From the NCBI GenBank assembly GCA_032161045.1, contig JAVHTH010000005.1: a stretch of 64,000 nucleotides of DNA. One strand, 5' to 3'. The notes under the pieces were generated by a model. That model saw only the letters and a list, made by a program, of their open reading frames with translations, made no database searches and was not told the origin of the DNA. Below are positions 41,759-49,975 of the stretch, piece after piece (the first letter of the stretch is position 1; the number at the start of each line of letters is the position of its first letter). The stretch comes from Fervidibacter sinensis. GTDB lineage: Bacteria; Armatimonadota; Fervidibacteria; Fervidibacterales; Fervidibacteraceae. The translations under genes and the position numbers were made by a program.

Positions 41759-43759
41759 ATGAAGAAAGCAGCAGTGTTGTTGGGGCTATTGCTCGTTCCC
41801 ACAGGCTGGCTTGCTGCACAAGTGGGTTTGGAAGGTAAAATCCCCATTGTCCGAAAGGAAGCAAAAATCCAACCAACGCTTTCCTTCACGCTCTCACCAA
41901 ACCAACCTAAGTTCTCCCACAATTTCTCTGTTTCCAAGCCAGACAATGTCGCAGTGGCAATTCGTTGGACACCGAGTGATGTTCAACTCACTGCTTCATT
42001 GACAGGACCAAAATTGTCAAGCCCAGTCATCGCATCTGCGCCAAGACCTAATCAACCGGAACTGATGCTAACCTTTTCCGCTTCACCCGATGCCCTTTCG
42101 GGTTGGGAACTGACAGTCACTTACGCTGAGCGTTCAGTCAGGAAAGATGTCAAGGGCGAGATTGTCATCGCAGAAGGAATGGTTCCGGGACGGAAAAGAC
42201 CAATGAGTTCCGCCGAGCGATTGACCTACGCATTGCAGAAGTTGGACAAAGAAAACCCTTTCATCCCCGCTTTGGTTCATGCTATTGAAAGACACCTGCA
42301 AGGTGTGACCGACAAGTCGGAAATTGACAGAGCGTTGGAAGAATCTTTGCGACGCCATCCTGCTGTCACCCGTGAAATGCTTCAAAGGTTCGTAAATGAC
42401 TACAAGCAAGTTCCAGAACAAATCAGGATGCGCATAACTCCGGTTCAACTCAGGAATTTGAGCGTGACGCAAAAACTGGAGATTTCAACTCTTGCGGCAA
42501 CAGTGCAAAAATTGAGTGTGCGGGAGCGACCAACTCCTGTAGCGCAACTGTGGCTGCCGGGGAAACTGAAAGCGCCGACTAACCCACACATTTCCCGCCT
42601 TGAACCGGATTCGCGCAGGTCCTACCACGCTGGCGACACCGTTGACATTATCGGAGAAAGGTTTGCGCAGGAAAGGACGAAAAACAGGGTTCACATCCTT
42701 ATTGACTTCTATGGCGAAAAGGCACCTTTACAGACCTTGACTCCAACCGTTGCTGCCTCCTCAGCACTCAGGATAACGCTGCCGAAACTCAACCCGGGAC
42801 AATATTACTTGCGCGTTGAGTCGTTCACGAAACTTGGCGACGAAGAGAGGGAGACATGGAAGCAAAGCAATGTCATTGATTTCTTCGTTGAAGCGCCACC
42901 GCCACCGAAACCTGTTATTACCCGCATAAGCCCATCTGACCAATATCCCGGGAGGGCAATTGTCGTCAATGGCAACAACTTTGTTCCCGGCAAGGTAACC
43001 GATTTGGTTTGGGAGCCTTTGGACTTCCCTGCCCCTTCGGGTATGGCATTAGGTGCACGGGCAACCGTTAAAAGCACCACAGAACTTTCCGTTAACTTGC
43101 CCTTGCTTGTCTTGCCGGGAAGGTATGCGATGCGAGTTCACATTGATGGTGTCGGTGTGAGTGACTCTTACACCTACACCATCAAAGCGCCCAAATACAG
43201 AGTCATCTTCACCAAGTTCAGATGCATTGACGAGACGAATCCGGAATGGTGGGGAAGTGATGAAATTGTGACCGTTTGGGTCATCGCCGCCGATGAACTC
43301 TTGTGGACGAAGCAAACGGGTGAGTATGGAGATATGGACGACGGCGATGAAAAGAACTACAGCGCAAGCGACCGAGTAGTCTTTATGCCGAATGGTAATG
43401 CCGGAACGGTTAGAGCAGCCTTGGGGATTGCCACAACACTTTATGAATGGGATGCTGGAGACGCTCGCGCTGCACAACAATTCCTCGGCGTAGTTGGCGA
43501 TATAGCAAATGCCATTGCAAGTGCGGTCGGATATAGGTGGCTTGGGCAAATTTTGGATGCGGTGTTTGATGTGATTGGAACTATCGTCGCTTACTTCGGT
43601 GGCGACCCAGATAACCTTGGTCGCCAAAATTTGGGTTGGACAGCCCTTGAACTTTTGAGACGAACCGGGACATCAAAGATGTTCAACGGGACACTTGACT
43701 TTCGTGGCAGCGACTACCACTATCGGGTCTTCTACGAAGTCCATCGGGTTGAGGAATGA
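41759..43759 (+). CDS. Exported protein with two IPT/TIG domains
   Basis: 666 aa. Signal peptide MKKAAVLLGLLLVPTGWLAA, a beta-rich N-terminal domain, a helical segment (about 130-230), then two IPT/TIG-like immunoglobulin folds: PHISRLEPDSRRSYHAGDTVDIIGERF and PVITRISPSDQYPGRAIVVNGNNF. The C-terminal 190 residues (from KYRVIFTKFRCIDETNPEWWGSD) have a separate alpha/beta fold with many acidic and aromatic residues that I do not recognise. ATG 41759 follows AAGGAGGCG. The 262-bp upstream gap has a possible extended -10 TGCTACACT near 41540 but no convincing -35. The role is probably at the cell surface. Confidence 0.7.
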   Translation: MKKAAVLLGLLLVPTGWLAAQVGLEGKIPIVRKEAKIQPTLSFTLSPNQPKFSHNFSVSKPDNVAVAIRWTPSDVQLTASLTGPKLSSPVIASAPRPNQPELMLTFSASPDALSGWELTVTYAERSVRKDVKGEIVIAEGMVPGRKRPMSSAERLTYALQKLDKENPFIPALVHAIERHLQGVTDKSEIDRALEESLRRHPAVTREMLQRFVNDYKQVPEQIRMRITPVQLRNLSVTQKLEISTLAATVQKLSVRERPTPVAQLWLPGKLKAPTNPHISRLEPDSRRSYHAGDTVDIIGERFAQERTKNRVHILIDFYGEKAPLQTLTPTVAASSALRITLPKLNPGQYYLRVESFTKLGDEERETWKQSNVIDFFVEAPPPPKPVITRISPSDQYPGRAIVVNGNNFVPGKVTDLVWEPLDFPAPSGMALGARATVKSTTELSVNLPLLVLPGRYAMRVHIDGVGVSDSYTYTIKAPKYRVIFTKFRCIDETNPEWWGSDEIVTVWVIAADELLWTKQTGEYGDMDDGDEKNYSASDRVVFMPNGNAGTVRAALGIATTLYEWDAGDARAAQQFLGVVGDIANAIASAVGYRWLGQILDAVFDVIGTIVAYFGGDPDNLGRQNLGWTALELLRRTGTSKMFNGTLDFRGSDYHYRVFYEVHRVEE

Positions 43760-43791
43760 GTGTGATAGGATTTTAGTGACTTTCGTCAATT

Positions 43792-43824
43792 GGGAGGGCG
43801 AGGCTTCTGCCGAGCCGAAATCAT
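43792..43824. repeat. Type B palindrome
   Basis: GGAGGGCGAGGCTTCTGCC followed by GAGCCGAAA, between two exported-protein genes. A half unit in the opposite sense follows near 43848-43870. Confidence 0.6.
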
Positions 43825-43892
43825 TGGTCTATAAAATCGGTTGAGCACGAGTCCGACCTCCCAAATTTCATCTTGCACCGAAAGGAGATGAT

Positions 43893-44603
43893 ATGAAGAT
43901 GCGTTGGCGTGGAGTTGTTGCGTTGTGCATTTTGCTTCCCTCGTTTTACATCGTTTCGCTTGCAAACGAACTTCGTCTAATGTGGAGCGCGAAAGTTGAC
44001 CTAAACGGCGATGGCAAACCTGAAACCGTTCGGTTAGTAAAGTTGGGAGCAGATGGTAGCAGTTTCAGGCTTTACATCAACCAAGCAACCGTTGAAGGCA
44101 GACTGGGGGATGAAGTGAAAGGCTTTTACATCGCCGATGTGGACAAAAGCGACAAGTATCGGGAAATCGTGGTCTACACGCCGGGTCCGAGCGATGACGA
44201 CGAACATCTTCTGTTTTGGTTTGATGGGAAGCGAATTCACAAGATGGGACATTTGATGCGATGGCTGAACTATCTCGGAAATGGAATCGTTTTGGCAAAA
44301 GATTGGATGGGCTTCTGGACCATAACCCGAAAGTATGCCCTAACGAAGGAACGCAAGTTGGTTGAAGTGCCACAAGAGTTTTACCATGTCGGCGTTGAGG
44401 GCAAGGTCGCCAAGCCATTGACACTTTATCAAACCCGACAGGGCAAACGGGTTTTGGCGACTTTGCGTGTTGGCAGCAAAGCGGAAATCATTTTGAGCGA
44501 TGCCAAAGGTTGGTATCTCGTCAAGTCTGAGAACAAATTGCTCGGTTGGGCAAAAGAGGAAAGCATCCTGCAGTCAATTTCGGATTTACCGCTTGCAGAT
44601 TAG
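43893..44603 (+). CDS. Exported FG-GAP/VCBS-like protein with C-terminal SH3-like domain
   Basis: 236 aa with a signal peptide (VVALCILLPSFYIVSLAN). A calcium-loop-like motif DLNGDGKPETVRLV is followed by IADVDKSDKYREIVVYT, as in FG-GAP/VCBS repeats. The C-terminal 60 residues (KRVLATLRVGSKAEIILSDAKGWYLVKSENKLLGWAKEE, broken here by nothing visible) resemble a bacterial SH3 domain that binds wall or peptide. GAAAGGAGATGAT precedes the start. Function unknown; it lies between two other exported-protein genes. Confidence 0.65.
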   Translation: MKMRWRGVVALCILLPSFYIVSLANELRLMWSAKVDLNGDGKPETVRLVKLGADGSSFRLYINQATVEGRLGDEVKGFYIADVDKSDKYREIVVYTPGPSDDDEHLLFWFDGKRIHKMGHLMRWLNYLGNGIVLAKDWMGFWTITRKYALTKERKLVEVPQEFYHVGVEGKVAKPLTLYQTRQGKRVLATLRVGSKAEIILSDAKGWYLVKSENKLLGWAKEESILQSISDLPLAD

Positions 44604-44730
44604 CCCACGATGCTAAAAAGGTGCCACTTCGCCGATGCTTCATGACTGGCTACAAATCTGTCAATACTTCATTTTCACTGCCCCATGAAAATCCCAGTGC
44701 CAAAATTGGTGCGGCGAAATTTGGGTTGAG

Positions 44731-44882
44731 AAGGTTCGTAGTTAGGCACGGAACAAAGTGAAGTGCCGTCAATAAACAGGTGCGAAATGATAAGTGCGAG
44801 GTAAGACAACTACCTTGCATTGTGAACATTGCACCGATTTTAACGCCACTCCGCTAACGCTTCGTGGCTAACTACGAACTTT
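44731..44882. mobile_element. Possible MITE, about 150 bp, with long imperfect TIRs
   Basis: Arms GTTCGTAGTTAG (44734-44745) and CTAACTACGAAC (44868-44879) are perfect 12-bp inverted repeats; extending outward and inward gives about 19 of 21 matching. The inside (about 120 bp) is non-coding. I see no clear target duplication. The element fills half of the 304-bp gap before the glycoside hydrolase gene, whose start lies 25 nt beyond it. Confidence 0.5.
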
Positions 44883-44907
44883 TATCGTGGTTGAGAGGTG
44901 AGGCAGT

Positions 44908-47838
44908 GTGAGTATAAGCAAGTTGATCGTTGTGGTTGGAGTTATTGTTCTGGTATCGTTAGCAGGAATCGCCCAACTGGCGAGAAAGGAAGTGCAAAGT
45001 GAAAGCGGTTTCTTCTGCATCGCAACGGGTGCGGAAACCCTTGGCTATTACCAGCAACTTTTCCCGCTGCTGAGTGAGGCGAAAGTCAGTTTCGTTCGCA
45101 TCTTCCCCGAATGGGCGCACATTCAACCTGAACAGGGTAAGTGGGATTTCTCGCTTGCCGACAGCATTGTCAAGTCGGCGAAGGCGAACAAACTTCAAAT
45201 TCTCGGCATCTTCCTTTACCTTGCCCCTTGGGCTTCCGCGAAGCCACCTTCAACTCGCGCTTTCCCGATCAAGGACATTCGCTATTGGCGTGAATATGTG
45301 CGGGAGGTAGTCAAACGCTACAAAGGCGAGGTCAAGTATTGGGAAGTTTACAACGAGTTTGGCTCCTTCAGCGAAAACGGGACGCCGAAAGATTACGCTG
45401 AGTTAGTGAGAAACGCTTACGAGGTTGCAAAAGAAATTGACCCAACTTGCAAAGTAGGCATCAACTGGAACGAATTTGACCTGAGTTCACTCCAGCAAGT
45501 GATTGAACAGGGTGCAAGTGGGCACTTTGATTTCGTCTGCGTTCATCCTTACGCGATGCTTGCAAGGGTGATGAAGGGACGAGAGGAAGCCTTCATGGGC
45601 ATGGTAGGGCAATATCGCAAGATGCTGAAATTGACAGGGCAAAGGGAAGACATCCCGCTTTGGGTCAGCGAAATCGGCTATCAAGCGGTTGAGGGGAAAC
45701 CTGAGTCTGAACTCAAACAAGCAGAAGCAATTGTCAAGGCGTATGTTCTTTGCGCAGTTCAGGGGATTGAAAAAGTGTTTTGGTTTGAGGGGAGAGGTCC
45801 AAACTACGGACCGGAGGGCAGTTTTGGGATAATCCGCCAAGATTGGTCAAAGCGTCCTTCATTCTTTGCTCTGCAAACCCTAACTCAACTTCTCGGTCAC
45901 CAACCGCAATATTTGGGTTGGCTCCAAATTTCGCCCAACAGTCGCGGTTTCGTTTTCAGGGGGCAAAAAGGCGCAGTGATGGTGAATTGGGCAAGTGTTG
46001 AAGGCGACAAAGTTAAGTTGCCGTTGGGTGTTCAAGCGGTTGATATGTTAGGCAAGCCGATCAGTATTGGGAAGGAGAAGGAATTCGCTATTCCAACCCA
46101 ACCGATTTTCCTTGTTAACTTGCCGCAATCGTGGGTTGCGAGGGCAATTGGGAACAAAAAGAGACTTTTCGGTTGGTTCAAGGACTACAGCAGCGCAAAG
46201 GAAATTTCGTGGCGAGCGAGCAAAGACGGGAAAGATGAAACGAACGGGCTCTACTTGATTGATTGGCAAGATGGCAAGGACATCGTTGGTCCGTTTGAGG
46301 ACGGAAGTTACGGTCGGCGAACCGACAGGAGCCGAAAAGCCTTTTACTTGGAGTTTGATGTTGACGACAGTTTTGCTGGGGTAGGGGACAACGAGTTGGA
46401 GGTAACTGTGGTTGCTCGCTTGGTCAATTTTGAGCAACCCGAGGGCACAGGCTGCAACCTCATCTACGAGTCCACCAAAGGTTACCGACACATTGACGAT
46501 TGGTGGACGATTCCAAAGGCACCCGGATGGCACCGACACACATTCCGCATCAAGGATGCAAATTTTGCCAATTGCTGGGGTTGGAACTTTTGCGTCAGCG
46601 TTGTCGCTTCGCCGGGCGATGTCATCGTGAAGGAAGTGATTGTCCGCAAACCTTCAAAGGAGGCAACCACAATGGTTCTACCTGCGACAGTTACGCCAAA
46701 AAGAGTTCCGCAAGGCAGCGCCTTTAAAGTGAGGTTCAATTGGGAAGCAGAGAGTCCGCTTCAAGACGCTTACAAAATTTTCGTCCATTTCCTTGACGAC
46801 AATGACAGGATAGTGATGCAAGGTGACCACGAACCCCCGTTGATGCAAACGAATCTACCGCAATGGAATGGCAGGATAAGTTACGAGATAAAGTTCATCG
46901 TCCCAAGGGAACTTGCCGATGGTTCCTACAGAATCGTTGTCGGGCTTTACAACAAGGAAGGACGATTGAAGTTAAAGGCTGGCAAAGGTGTGGTTGAAGA
47001 GTCAGGGTTTAGATATCGTGTCGGAGAGTTAGTTGTTGACTCAAAAGCGTCACCGGTTCCACCGGACACTCAAGGGAAGCGAACTCTTGACCTTTCGGGA
47101 TACGAGTTGGTTTTCAACGAGGATTTTGAGACTCCTTTGGATGTTTCGCCTTGGGGACCCGGGACAAGGTGGATTGCCCACACGCCTTGGCACGGCGATT
47201 TTGGAGATGCCGCTTTCGCTGATCCAACGCCAGATTTCCCATTCACTGTCAAGGACGGGATATTGAGAATTGAAGCGAGGAAGGACGAGAATTTTGCAAA
47301 GACTGACCCTTGGAAGCGACCTTGGCGGTCAGGGTTGCTTTGTTCAAATGATCCGAAAGGGAAAGGGTTCTCTTTGCAGTATGGCTACTTTGAGATGAGG
47401 GCAAAGTTGCCAAGTGGGATCGGTGTCTGGCCTGCATTTTGGCTCGTTTCAAGTTACGACAGAACTGACCCAAATGCTGGCAAGGATGGTTCAGTGGAGA
47501 TTGATGTCATTGAATACTACGGCTTCCCGGACACTTATCAAAGCGTGGTTCATGTTTGGGAGCCTAAACCCCACAGGGCTGTTGGGACGGTAATAACGAC
47601 TCGCCCAAATGAAGTGTCCGAAGGATTTCACAACTACGGATGCTTGGTTACACCTGAGTGGATTGTCATGTATTTTGATGGGGTTGAAGTCTGGAGAGTG
47701 AAAACTCCACCGGAACACAATAAGCCACTCATGATTCTGTTGAACCTCGCCCTCGGTGGCGGTTGGCCAATTGACAAACTTCAAAGCCCCATTTACATGT
47801 ATGTTGACTGGGTGCGGGCGTATGCAAAGCGGAAGTAA
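44908..47838 (+). CDS. Exported two-enzyme fusion: clan-A glycoside hydrolase plus GH16 laminarinase-like domain
   Basis: 976 aa with an N-terminal membrane or signal helix (LIVVVGVIVLVSLAGIAQLA). Residues 35-335 form a TIM-barrel hydrolase of the GH5/GH39 kind: acid/base E150 in YWEVYNEFGSF and nucleophile E255 in LWVSEIGYQ. Residues 400-610 and 620-720 look like two beta-sandwich domains. The C-terminal 250 residues are GH16, with VEIDVIEYYG (E864, D866, E869) as the catalytic triad and GYFEMRAKLPSGIGVWPAFWLVS, ending LNLALGGGWP. All catalytic residues of both parts are present. Likely targets are beta-glucans, galactans or mixed wall polysaccharides. GTG start behind AGAGGTGAGG. A sialidase-like gene follows 24 bp later. 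Confidence 0.88.
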   Translation: MSISKLIVVVGVIVLVSLAGIAQLARKEVQSESGFFCIATGAETLGYYQQLFPLLSEAKVSFVRIFPEWAHIQPEQGKWDFSLADSIVKSAKANKLQILGIFLYLAPWASAKPPSTRAFPIKDIRYWREYVREVVKRYKGEVKYWEVYNEFGSFSENGTPKDYAELVRNAYEVAKEIDPTCKVGINWNEFDLSSLQQVIEQGASGHFDFVCVHPYAMLARVMKGREEAFMGMVGQYRKMLKLTGQREDIPLWVSEIGYQAVEGKPESELKQAEAIVKAYVLCAVQGIEKVFWFEGRGPNYGPEGSFGIIRQDWSKRPSFFALQTLTQLLGHQPQYLGWLQISPNSRGFVFRGQKGAVMVNWASVEGDKVKLPLGVQAVDMLGKPISIGKEKEFAIPTQPIFLVNLPQSWVARAIGNKKRLFGWFKDYSSAKEISWRASKDGKDETNGLYLIDWQDGKDIVGPFEDGSYGRRTDRSRKAFYLEFDVDDSFAGVGDNELEVTVVARLVNFEQPEGTGCNLIYESTKGYRHIDDWWTIPKAPGWHRHTFRIKDANFANCWGWNFCVSVVASPGDVIVKEVIVRKPSKEATTMVLPATVTPKRVPQGSAFKVRFNWEAESPLQDAYKIFVHFLDDNDRIVMQGDHEPPLMQTNLPQWNGRISYEIKFIVPRELADGSYRIVVGLYNKEGRLKLKAGKGVVEESGFRYRVGELVVDSKASPVPPDTQGKRTLDLSGYELVFNEDFETPLDVSPWGPGTRWIAHTPWHGDFGDAAFADPTPDFPFTVKDGILRIEARKDENFAKTDPWKRPWRSGLLCSNDPKGKGFSLQYGYFEMRAKLPSGIGVWPAFWLVSSYDRTDPNAGKDGSVEIDVIEYYGFPDTYQSVVHVWEPKPHRAVGTVITTRPNEVSEGFHNYGCLVTPEWIVMYFDGVEVWRVKTPPEHNKPLMILLNLALGGGWPIDKLQSPIYMYVDWVRAYAKRK

Positions 47839-47862
47839 AAATCAGGGCAGAGGTGAAGAGAG

Positions 47863-48972
47863 ATGCTTGCTTTTCTGCTTGTGACAGGTTTGGTTGGAGG
47901 AAGTTCATTTGGTGAGCGTTGGGTTCACCCGCTGGCACAGCCTTTGGAAATTGACAGGAATGGTCCGTTCGTTGAACTTGCTGATGGTAGTTTAGCAACC
48001 GTTGATGAGCAAGGTTTCCGCGTAAGTAAAGACGATGGCAAAACTTGGTCGGAACCAATCCCTGTCTGCAAGGGCGTTAACCCAAAAGAACCCGCATCTT
48101 ACTATCTCTTGCGAACCAGCAACAATAACCTCGTTTTGGTTTACCTGAACTTCAGTGACTACCGTTTTGAATGGGACGAGCAACTGAAAGAGCCAAAAGA
48201 AGGTTGCAGGTTGGAGGTTTGGGCGATAAGGAGCGTTGACGGTGGCAAGACATGGATTGACAATCAAAGGCTGCTTGACGGCTACAATGCAAACTTTTTC
48301 GGGCTGATTCAAACCCGCACTGGGCGAATTGTTGTTTCGCTTGAGCATTTGGCGAGCAATCCGGGAAGGAATGTCGTCTGCTCTTTTTACTCCGACGATG
48401 AAGGTAAGAGTTGGAAGCGCAGCAATTGGATTGACTTAGGTGGGCACGGTCACCATGACGGTGCGATGGAACCAACTATTGCTGAGTTAAGTGACGGACG
48501 GCTGCTTATGCTCATCAGGACAAGCCTTGATAGGTTTTGGCAAGCGATTTCCGAAGATGGTGGGCGATATTGGCGAATCATCCAACCAAGTTCAATTGAT
48601 GCGAGCAACTCGCCCGGTTACCTCTTGCGGCTTCGCAGTGGTAGGCTCGTTTTGGTTTGGAACAGGCTCAATCCAGAAGGGCGAACTTGGCAAAAGAGCG
48701 TTTTGCCCCAACACACTGAATTTCCTTCATCATGGCATCGTGAGGAACTTTCCATCGCATTTTCGGAAGATGATGGCAAGACTTGGACGAAACCGATTGT
48801 CTTGGCTCGTCAACCTGGTGGTCAGTTGAGTTATCCCTACTTGTTTGAGCGCCGCCCCGGCGAAATTTGGGTCATTGCTGGCTTTGCCTTCCGCAAAGGT
48901 TGGCAAGACCCGATGCCGTTGAGGTTGAAGGTTTACGAAGAGGAATTTGTCAGAGAGGGAAAGAAAAAGTGA
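47863..48972 (+). CDS. Exported sialidase-fold (BNR/Asp-box) protein
   Basis: 369 aa. Short signal peptide and five Asp-box repeats: SKDDGKTW, SVDGGKTW, SDDEGKSW, SEDGGRYW, SEDDGKTW, which mark a six-bladed propeller. The Arg triad and Tyr/Glu pair of true sialidases cannot be confirmed; GHGHHDGAMEPTI is the likely active-face region. It may be a glycosidase of the GH33-like or a related exo-acting family rather than a real neuraminidase. It lies 24 bp after the hydrolase fusion, probably the same operon. Confidence 0.8.
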   Translation: MLAFLLVTGLVGGSSFGERWVHPLAQPLEIDRNGPFVELADGSLATVDEQGFRVSKDDGKTWSEPIPVCKGVNPKEPASYYLLRTSNNNLVLVYLNFSDYRFEWDEQLKEPKEGCRLEVWAIRSVDGGKTWIDNQRLLDGYNANFFGLIQTRTGRIVVSLEHLASNPGRNVVCSFYSDDEGKSWKRSNWIDLGGHGHHDGAMEPTIAELSDGRLLMLIRTSLDRFWQAISEDGGRYWRIIQPSSIDASNSPGYLLRLRSGRLVLVWNRLNPEGRTWQKSVLPQHTEFPSSWHREELSIAFSEDDGKTWTKPIVLARQPGGQLSYPYLFERRPGEIWVIAGFAFRKGWQDPMPLRLKVYEEEFVREGKKK

Positions 48973-49033
48973 CCAATGGGTCGCTGAGGAAGAAGCAAAT
49001 CTTTAAGTGCATGCTTACAACGGGTGATGGGCA

Positions 49034-49657
49034 ATGAAGTTCAAGTTCGCTTCGTGTTTGCTTTTGTTCCTGCTGATTTTCGCAGGAACACTTGTCTTTT
49101 CAAAGTTTTTGAAACGCCCTGCCCGAGTAGATTTAGCCAATACTGAAAGAAGAATGAGACACTTGTGTCAGAGAGAGGGATTGCCTTTTCCCCCTCCCAA
49201 TCGCAAAGTCGTCGTGATAAAAAGCCGACGGCAGTTACTTTTGTTGAGCGGCAAACGAATTCTAAAGCGATACAAAGTTGCCCTCAGTTACAACCCAATT
49301 GGCGACAAGGAGCGGGAAGGAGACGGCAAGGTCCCAGAAGGAGAATTCTTCGTTTGTGAAAAACACCCAAGCCGCAACTTCCACCTTTTCATTGGCATCA
49401 GTTACCCGTCCATTGAAGATGCTGAAAGAGGTCTAAAACAAGGTTTGATTAACCGACGGCAACATGATGCCATTGTCAAGGCAATTCGCAACAAGAAGCG
49501 TCCACCTTGGAACACGCCCCTTGGTGGGGAGATAGGGCTTCATGGTGGAGGAACTCATTCCGATTGGACTATCGGATGCATTGCCCTTGAAAACAGCGAC
49601 ATTGAGGAACTTTATGTGGTTTTGCAACATGGTGACCCCATCTTTATCAGACCTTGA
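49034..49657 (+). CDS. L,D-transpeptidase (YkuD domain)
   Basis: 207 aa. N-terminal membrane helix (ASCLLLFLLIFAGTLVFSKF), then a YkuD catalytic domain: VVVIKSRRQLLLLSGKRILKRYKVALS, GDGKVPEGEFFV, and the active site GLHGGGTHSDWTIGCIALENSDI with the catalytic Cys. It forms 3-3 cross-links in peptidoglycan or anchors lipoprotein. It starts 61 bp after the sialidase-like gene. Confidence 0.9.
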   Translation: MKFKFASCLLLFLLIFAGTLVFSKFLKRPARVDLANTERRMRHLCQREGLPFPPPNRKVVVIKSRRQLLLLSGKRILKRYKVALSYNPIGDKEREGDGKVPEGEFFVCEKHPSRNFHLFIGISYPSIEDAERGLKQGLINRRQHDAIVKAIRNKKRPPWNTPLGGEIGLHGGGTHSDWTIGCIALENSDIEELYVVLQHGDPIFIRP

Positions 49658-49729
49658 CGGTCAGCAGTATCAAGCGGGAAGTAACCCGACATGCAGGTTA
49701 AGTTGACACTTAAAGCCAGAAAAAACGAA

Positions 49730-49804
49730 TGGAGCGGGCGACGGGATTTGAACCCGCGACCCTCGGCTCGGAAGGCCGATGCTCTGCCTCTGAGCTACGC
49801 CCGC
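49730..49804 (-). tRNA. tRNA-Gly (UCC)
   Basis: 75 nt with encoded CCA. Acceptor GCGGGCG/CGCCCGC, D-arm GCUC/GAGC, anticodon stem UCGGC/GCCGA around loop CUUCCGA, T-loop GGTTCAAATCC. It lies 6 nt downstream of tRNA-Pro and is probably co-transcribed. Confidence 0.95.
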
Positions 49805-49810
49805 TCATAA

Positions 49811-49888
49811 TGGTCGGGGCGCCCGGATTTGAACCGGGGACCTCGTGATCCCAATTCACGCGCGCTAACCAAGCTGCGCTACGCCCCG
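49811..49888 (-). tRNA. tRNA-Pro (UGG)
   Basis: 78 nt with encoded CCA. Acceptor CGGGGCG/CGCCCCG, D-arm GCGC/GCGC, anticodon stem CGUGA/UCACG around loop AUUGGGA, T-loop GGTTCAAATCC. It is the second proline tRNA in the window, with a different anticodon from the one at 31520. Confidence 0.95.
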
Positions 49889-49975
49889 ACCAAATGTGCC
49901 AAACTCATTATGTCACACCTTTCTCACCTTGGTCTTGACAGTTTTTTCAAATTTCCGTTTGCAGGGTGAAGGAAA

